The position numbers and the translations under genes are program-made. A stretch of 64,000 nucleotides of DNA, taken from NCBI GenBank assembly GCA_017470485.1, contig JAFUYQ010000017.1, positions 1 to 64,000 on the forward strand. The letters are read 5' to 3'. The DNA comes from Synergistaceae bacterium (GTDB taxonomy: Bacteria > Synergistota > Synergistia > Synergistales > Aminobacteriaceae). Shown here one piece after another: positions 58,821 to 64,000 of the stretch (positions within the stretch are counted from its first letter, which is position 1; the number at the start of each line of letters is the position of its first letter). The notes beneath the pieces were generated by a model. That model did no database searches, had not been told where the DNA came from, and saw only the letters and a list, made by a program, of their open reading frames with translations.

Positions 58821-61800
58821 TTAGCGTTTCCGTCTTAACGCTCCGATTAACGGGACTATGAACGCCAGCACTGACAATCCCGAAACACAGCCGCCGCTTG
58901 AGCCTCCGACACCCTGACCATCAGACGAATACACCGCCGAAATTACGGGCGCGTAAGTCGTTCCGGCCTCAAGGTACGCGCCGACATTGATGATTCTGTC
59001 CTCCGGCACTTTGTCGGTGGGGTTGAGCTTAGAGTCGTAGAAATCGCAGTCAGCGTTACTTTCCGCGCTGTCCTCAACCGCCCCCGAAGCGTTCCTCGTG
59101 AACGGGTGCCATCTCAGAGCGTAACCGACCGGCACGTCTTCCGAAAGATGAATATTAGCGAAGCTCGCGATGTCCTCATACGTGTAGAACGCTGAGACAT
59201 CTACGCTTATTTCTGGCAGTACCGCCGCGACTTTAGCGTTATTCGCCGTAACAATCGACATCTCTCCTGCCGTCAAAGATGAAACTCCTCTTGATGTTCC
59301 CTCATGAGCTTTTTTCTGAGGCGTCGGCGATGGGGTGGGGTCATCGTCTTTTTTGCCGGAGTCATCATCGTCCTTTTTCTTGTCGTCCTCCGGCTTATCC
59401 GACGCTATTTTGACGGTGTAAGTTCTTCTGGCTTCGCCGACCTCGTTCGTTACCTCCAGAGCGAACGTGAATGTTCCAGATTTTGTCGGCGTTCCGAAAA
59501 TGTAACCGTTCGCCGCTAACGACAAACCGTCAGGAAGTTTCCCCTCAGTGTCCAGCCATAAGCAAGGCTTAGTACCGTCCGCGCTCAATGCCGCCGTTTC
59601 ATAAGGAGTGTTCACCTTTCCGTCCGGCAGGCTTTGAGTCGTAACTGAGGGCTTTTCCATGACTTTGAGAGTGTACATTCTGTCTTCCGTCAAATCGCCT
59701 GACGTGATATAGATATAGGCTTTGAAATCTCCTGCCTTAGCCGGCAAGCCTTTTATGTCGCCTGACTGAGAGATAGTCAATCCGAGTGACTCGTCAGCGT
59801 AGATTTCCCATTTCGCCGGAATGTCATTGACCAGCTTCACTGTGTAAGCGTACGGCTCTCCCTTCACAGCGTAGGGGAGAATGTATGACGCTGAAGCTAT
59901 CTGAGGTGCCTCGTCAATGGTGTGCGCAAGCGTAATATCTGCCGACCCCTTGTCGTTATAGGCAATGAGCTGGAACTTGTATTCTCCTGTTCCCGTCATT
60001 CTTCCGCAGAATACAGGCGTGCTGTCCTCAGACTTAATTCTTGTTCCCTCTGGAAGATCTCCGCTGACAGCGAATGTAATCGGGCCGCTTCCCGACACGG
60101 GGATAGGAAGGTAAAAATCAACGTTCCTGTAAAGTCTGTGATTGCCGTTAAGGGATTTCGCGTCAAAGTTAAATTCCGGCTTCTCGTCCTTCACTATGAG
60201 TCTTACCTCACGGCTCGTAACACCGTAGTTATTGCTGGCTGTTACGACTAGTTTGACATCGCACGAGGCGGCAGGGATTCCGTAAATCTTCATTCTGCTC
60301 GTTGAAGGCTCGTTCTCATAATTGGCAAGCCTGAAACTCAAACCGTCTGGAAGGTTCTCTACGTCCCACGTAATCGGAAGTGTTCCTTTCGCTATGAACA
60401 CGTCAACAGAATCTGTCTCCGGCACGCTTTCCATAACGGGAACAGCGTAATTCCTTCCGACCATTCCTTCATAGAGAGGCTCTGTGCTTGATGTTATTAC
60501 GGGAGCCTGAGGCTCTCTCACGGTGAGAGTGAAATCTTTTGAGTCAACCCCTGAGAGATTCGAGGCGGTTACTTTGAATTTGTACGTGCCGGCTTTTTTC
60601 GGATAGAACCGCATGAATCCTAATGTGCTGAAAAATTCAAGTTTGAAGTTGTCCGGCACCGCGTCTTTGCTGTCAAAGTCCCATCTCACAGGCCATAACT
60701 TGTCATCTGTGGTCATTAAATCATGATGAATCTGTTTGTCTGTCATAACCACGTCTAATGACATACTCTTCCCGTCAATAACGGGAGCTGGAAGCTCGTC
60801 AACGCTCAGCGTGATAAAAGACGAGGCTTTATAGCCGTAGGTTTTGGCGTGATTATTCACCGCCGTAATGACTACAGGGAACTGCCCTGCTTCCAGAGGA
60901 GTGCCTGAGATCCTGCCGTTGTCGAAACTTAACCCTTCGGGAAGCGTCCCTTCAATATCCCAGCTTACAGGGGCTGAGCCGTAAGCGTAAAATTCCATTT
61001 TGAAACGCTGTCCGACTTTCGGTTTGTCCGGCCTCACGTCTTGAATTACTATCGGCGAATCTTTCGAGTACATGTCTTCCATGAACTCAAACGCCCCTTC
61101 AAGGTCGAGAAGTCCGTAAGCTGAAGTGCCGTCATCTCGAAGGTATCCGCAGTCCGCTCCGCCGACTATCGCCGCCTTAATCTCTGAGGCTGTGGCCTGA
61201 GGATACACCGATTTCAGAAGAGCCGCCGCTCCGGCAACGTGAGGAGTCGCCATCGAAGTCCCATTCAATAGCGTGTAAGGGTAATTAGCTCTCAGTGAGG
61301 CGTAATTTACGCCTTTGCCTACACGGCTTAAAGTGAGATTCAGAGGAATGGTGCTGTAAATATTCATGCCCGGCGCGGCAACATCAACATATTTTCCGCT
61401 GTAATTGCTGAAAGATGTGCGCTCAAGCTGTTCATTTGCCGCCGCTACCGTAATCATGTTGTCGATCTCAAGATAGGATTGGGGGGCACCGTAAGTTCCC
61501 TTATACCATCTTCTCGCGCCGTTTCTGAAAGACGTAGAGTACGTGGGAACACCGACTTCAAGAGCGTCATTTCCAGCTGATTTGGCTATAATGAGCCTGT
61601 TCTTATCGCTGAGGGTCTTTATCGCTGACCAGTATGGGTCTTCCGTGAGAACTGCCTGTTCCGGTGATAAGCCCACGAAGCCTCCAACCGAGAAGTTCAA
61701 CGCCGCGATATTCAGCTCAGGGTGTTTATCAAGAAGTTGTGAGACGTAGTTAAACCCGTTAATGATGTCCCCATTTGAACCGCTGCCGTTTTTATTCAGT

Positions 61801-62489
61801 ACCCTGACTGAAATGATTTTCGCTTTCCAGTTTACGCCCACGACTCCCTGAGCGTTGTTACCAATGGCGGCAATAGTGCCGGCTACGTGAGTGCCGTGTC
61901 CGGCTTCATCGTGATAGTCTTCACTGGTAGCTCCCGGATTGTTGAAGGTGGAAAAGTTACAGCTGTATTCGTGCGAGAAATTGTCCTTTAAGTCGGGGTG
62001 TGTGTAATCGACTCCTGAATCCATAACGACGACATAGACATCTCCCGAACCTGTAGCCTTGTTCCAGACCTGAGGGGCTTTGATGGCCTCCATTCCCCAA
62101 AGCTGGTTATAGTCCGTGTCGTTCGGTATCTTGACTTCGGGGAGATCGAGCTGAACGATGTAATTCAGCGACGCGGCTATGACATCGGGGCGTGCTTGAA
62201 TCTCTTTGAGAAGCTCATTCTCGTTTTTTGTGTCCGAATGAACTACCATGAAGATATTGCCGCTGGACTTTGTGAGTGAGTCATAAGTTCTAGTGATGTT
62301 TACGTTATGAGCCTCCGAGAACGACTGGACGGCTGAGAGCGATTTCAATCCTTCTGAGTTCGCTGAATGGATTTCCTCTCCTGACGTGTTGCGGAGAACG
62401 ACAATTACGTCTCCGGGCACGGCTTCCTGAGCGTATGAGGCCGTAACGCAGAGCATGACGAGAAGAATTAACGCAAGTATCTTCTTCAT
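58821..62489 (-). CDS. Subtilisin-like (S8) surface protease with SYNERG-CTERM tail, copy B
   Basis: A 1222-residue paralogue of copy A, in tandem, with the same order: signal peptide (MKKILALILLVMLCVTASYA), I9-like propeptide, S8 domain with Asp157 (VMDSGVDYTHP), the histidine in AGHGTHVAGT and Ser412 (LNGTSMATPHV). Ig-like repeats follow (TLPEGLSFDNGRISGTPLEA), then an Asp/Lys-rich linker, the shared 110-residue module and SSGGCVSGLSVLAFIVPL plus RRKR. First and last 150 residues are nearly identical to copy A, while the Ig-like region has drifted, which may widen substrate range. AGGAGG precedes the ATG. Confidence 0.94.
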   Translation of the reverse strand: MKKILALILLVMLCVTASYAQEAVPGDVIVVLRNTSGEEIHSANSEGLKSLSAVQSFSEAHNVNITRTYDSLTKSSGNIFMVVHSDTKNENELLKEIQARPDVIAASLNYIVQLDLPEVKIPNDTDYNQLWGMEAIKAPQVWNKATGSGDVYVVVMDSGVDYTHPDLKDNFSHEYSCNFSTFNNPGATSEDYHDEAGHGTHVAGTIAAIGNNAQGVVGVNWKAKIISVRVLNKNGSGSNGDIINGFNYVSQLLDKHPELNIAALNFSVGGFVGLSPEQAVLTEDPYWSAIKTLSDKNRLIIAKSAGNDALEVGVPTYSTSFRNGARRWYKGTYGAPQSYLEIDNMITVAAANEQLERTSFSNYSGKYVDVAAPGMNIYSTIPLNLTLSRVGKGVNYASLRANYPYTLLNGTSMATPHVAGAAALLKSVYPQATASEIKAAIVGGADCGYLRDDGTSAYGLLDLEGAFEFMEDMYSKDSPIVIQDVRPDKPKVGQRFKMEFYAYGSAPVSWDIEGTLPEGLSFDNGRISGTPLEAGQFPVVITAVNNHAKTYGYKASSFITLSVDELPAPVIDGKSMSLDVVMTDKQIHHDLMTTDDKLWPVRWDFDSKDAVPDNFKLEFFSTLGFMRFYPKKAGTYKFKVTASNLSGVDSKDFTLTVREPQAPVITSSTEPLYEGMVGRNYAVPVMESVPETDSVDVFIAKGTLPITWDVENLPDGLSFRLANYENEPSTSRMKIYGIPAASCDVKLVVTASNNYGVTSREVRLIVKDEKPEFNFDAKSLNGNHRLYRNVDFYLPIPVSGSGPITFAVSGDLPEGTRIKSEDSTPVFCGRMTGTGEYKFQLIAYNDKGSADITLAHTIDEAPQIASASYILPYAVKGEPYAYTVKLVNDIPAKWEIYADESLGLTISQSGDIKGLPAKAGDFKAYIYITSGDLTEDRMYTLKVMEKPSVTTQSLPDGKVNTPYETAALSADGTKPCLWLDTEGKLPDGLSLAANGYIFGTPTKSGTFTFALEVTNEVGEARRTYTVKIASDKPEDDKKKDDDDSGKKDDDPTPSPTPQKKAHEGTSRGVSSLTAGEMSIVTANNAKVAAVLPEISVDVSAFYTYEDIASFANIHLSEDVPVGYALRWHPFTRNASGAVEDSAESNADCDFYDSKLNPTDKVPEDRIINVGAYLEAGTTYAPVISAVYSSDGQGVGGSSGGCVSGLSVLAFIVPLIGALRRKR

Positions 62490-62544
62490 CTGTAAAAAAA
62501 ACCTCCTGAATCGAAATTTGTTTTAACGGAATTGTAACACTGTC

Positions 62545-62901
62545 TCAGTTGCTTTGTACGCTTACGGGGTCAAGCTGAACGATATTGTTCAGTGAGGCCG
62601 AAATGACATCAGGGCATGATCTCATTTCTTTGAGTAGCTCGTTTTCGTCTTTTGTGTCCGAGTGAACTACCATCATGATTTTGCCTCTGGCCTTTGAGAG
62701 ATAGTCATAAACTCTTACGACTCTGACGTTATGAGCCTCAGCGAACGACTGGGCGATTGAGAGGCAGTTTTCCGAAGAAAGTTCTAACCCTGAAGTATTG
62801 CGCAGAACGAGAATAACATCTCCCGGAACAGCCTCCTGAGCGTATGCCGCCGAAGCGCAGAGCAGAACGAGAAAAATTAACGCAGACATCTTCCTCATCA
62901 T
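62545..62901 (-). CDS. Free-standing I9-like propeptide of the subtilisin-like proteases
   Basis: A 118-residue exported protein: signal peptide MMRKMSALIFLVLLCASAAYA, then a copy of the protease propeptide (VPGDVILVLRNTSGLEL, AQSFAEAHNVRVVRVYD, KIMMVVHSDTKDENELLKEM, NNIVQLDPVSVQSN). It stops exactly where the proteases go on into the catalytic domain. The reading frame is intact, with a good ribosome site and a promoter like that of copy A. Propeptides of S8 enzymes fold and inhibit their protease, so this may be a trans-acting inhibitor or chaperone. A truncated gene remnant is the alternative. Confidence 0.8.
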   Translation of the reverse strand: MMRKMSALIFLVLLCASAAYAQEAVPGDVILVLRNTSGLELSSENCLSIAQSFAEAHNVRVVRVYDYLSKARGKIMMVVHSDTKDENELLKEMRSCPDVISASLNNIVQLDPVSVQSN

Positions 62902-62909
62902 GTGAAAAA

Positions 62910-62968
62910 CCTCCTGAATTAAAATTTGTTTCAGGAGGATTATATACTAAGATGTTATTTTTGAGTAA
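62910..62968 (-). promoter_or_regulatory. Free propeptide gene promoter with the same dyad
   Basis: On the reverse strand TTACTC, 18 bases, TATAAT, then CCTCCTGAA, 11 bases, TTCAGGAGG. The -10 and -35 boxes lie at the 3' end of, or just after, the DUF2828 gene, so the stop of that gene is inside the promoter region. Confidence 0.55.
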
Positions 62969-64000
62969 CGTTCGCCGTTAAGGACTTCGAGCATGTATGA
63001 CAAAGGCGAGAGGTTATGACTCTTAATCATCTGGAAGATTCTTGGGGACGCTCCGCTGACGAGGGCAACTCCCTGCTCGTTCATGGTAACAGGCTGCTGC
63101 CTTGTACGGCTTTCAACGTTCCAGAAGATTAACTGAGGGAGTTTGTAGCCTTTCTCAGCAAAAATTTTCTTGGCGTAATCAAAATTCGTCATTCCAGAGT
63201 TTTCGGTGCAGTCGTCGAACTCCATATCACTGATGATATAAATGGTAGAGGGTAATTCTGACTGAGGGAGATTATTTTTTACGGCGGTGTTCAGAATTAA
63301 CTCGAAGACTTTTTGAATGTCAGTGTTTTCGGCCTCGTTGAAACCGGCGCAGTATTTGACTTTTTCGCTGATGTCATTACCTTTGATTTCGACAAGCTGG
63401 GGATTTGCCGAGAAGGTTATGAAGTGGTTATGAAACTCGCCTTTGTTACGTTCGGCAAAATATATTCCCAGCGAGAGCGCGACCACTATCGGCGAAACGA
63501 GATACCCTCCGTACATTGAGCCTGACCCGTCAACAACAACTATTGAATTTTCGCCGCCCGTGAAATCCTCCTGAGCGTTCCACGTTGTATCGACCGCTTT
63601 AATTTCGTCATCGCTCATCATTCCGAAGTCGAGCAGAGGCCGGATTATCTCGTAAGGAGCGAGGGTGCCGGTATGAATTTCAGCTTTTCCCTCCGAAACG
63701 TCCTCAAGGAACTTGGTGTAGCGTTCGTTGTCATTGCGAATGAAAGCCTGACGGTATTTGAACATAGCTTTCGAGGGCTGGCGGGAGTAATCGAAAGTGT
63801 AGTCCCTAGTTCTGAGATTGTTCTCAATGATTTTGAGTTTTGCCCGTAAATTCGAGAGTGCCTGCCTGTAATCCTTGAGGGTCATTCCGAGTTTTGAGGC
63901 GAGGATTTTAGCTTTATGCCTTGTCAGAGGGTTAGAGGCGTTAATTGAGGGAAGCCACTTAGCGAGGAGCGAGGGCGATTCGGAATTGATGTCAGATTTC
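62947..64000 (-). CDS. DUF2828-type von Willebrand A domain protein, cut by window edge
   Basis: A partial gene: 350 codons are visible, and the frame stays open to the right window edge with family text (LLAKWLPSINASNPLTRHKA) before the internal ATG at 63885. It matches the DUF2828/DUF7788 layout: LKDYRQALSNLRAKLKIIE, then a Ro/TROVE-like vWA domain with the metal motif VVVDGSGSMYG. STIYIISDMEFDDC and LIFWNVESR follow. Ro-type proteins bind RNA; bacterial DUF2828 proteins are uncharacterised. The stop lies inside the promoter region of the downstream propeptide gene. Confidence 0.82.
   Translation of the reverse strand, partial: KSDINSESPSLLAKWLPSINASNPLTRHKAKILASKLGMTLKDYRQALSNLRAKLKIIENNLRTRDYTFDYSRQPSKAMFKYRQAFIRNDNERYTKFLEDVSEGKAEIHTGTLAPYEIIRPLLDFGMMSDDEIKAVDTTWNAQEDFTGGENSIVVVDGSGSMYGGYLVSPIVVALSLGIYFAERNKGEFHNHFITFSANPQLVEIKGNDISEKVKYCAGFNEAENTDIQKVFELILNTAVKNNLPQSELPSTIYIISDMEFDDCTENSGMTNFDYAKKIFAEKGYKLPQLIFWNVESRTRQQPVTMNEQGVALVSGASPRIFQMIKSHNLSPLSYMLEVLNGERYSKITS

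Overview
The window comes from an anaerobic, flagellated, diderm bacterium, most likely a gut or rumen member of the Synergistota (Synergistaceae). The best lineage marker is a C-terminal sorting tail (Ser/Gly-Gly-Cys, hydrophobic stretch, basic end) on four secreted proteins (genes ending at 30719, 54187, 55021 and 58821), which fits the SYNERG-CTERM signal. Citrate lyase, rubrerythrin, an 8Fe ferredoxin and an iron-dependent alcohol dehydrogenase fit anaerobic life. Flagellin, signal peptides and periplasmic binding proteins fit a motile diderm cell.

Layout. 1-3263: the start of an IS630-type transposase at the window edge, then citDEF. 3302-5717: a VapBC-like module, then a FecCD permease operon with a periplasmic-type CbiK chelatase. 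5862-8197: Bax-inhibitor-1 protein, then greA-hemB. 8256-12548: flagellin, a broken SGNH-type gene and an MBOAT O-acyltransferase. 12611-12669: a heptamer tandem repeat. 12829-17585: a five-gene operon (HNH/glycine-zipper protein, small protein, glycine-zipper protein, YkgJ-like protein, DEAD-box helicase), one of the best candidates for an undescribed system. 17812-21255: alr-manA, a second PIN toxin module, and rubrerythrin with a long, apparently folded leader RNA. 21611-31592: secreted or surface proteins (serpin, pilin-like protein, LprI-like protein, a large FG-GAP protein split by a frameshift), an inactivated IS200-type element and three C/G homopolymer tracts. 31654-45569: housekeeping and DNA repair (ABC-F, glycosyltransferase, ferredoxin, UvrD-type helicase-nuclease, sbcDC). 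45622-45699: tRNA-Pro(CGG).

45759-52822 is a polar amino-acid ABC transporter region. It has an ATPase with an extra C-terminal GHKL-like domain, one permease, five paralogous periplasmic binding proteins and a free-standing GHKL-like protein. By my reading the five binding proteins have the two halves of the SBP family 3 fold in swapped order, as in a circular permutation. 54187-62901 is a protease island: two tandem subtilisin-like proteases of about 1,200 residues with SYNERG-CTERM tails, a small relative of their C-terminal module, and a free-standing copy of their propeptide. Two of these genes share a promoter/dyad architecture. The window ends inside a DUF2828-type von Willebrand A gene.

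TTG and GTG starts are frequent, and several starts below were moved to match the Shine-Dalgarno (SD) sequence. Family names come from reading motifs in the translations; no database search was run.
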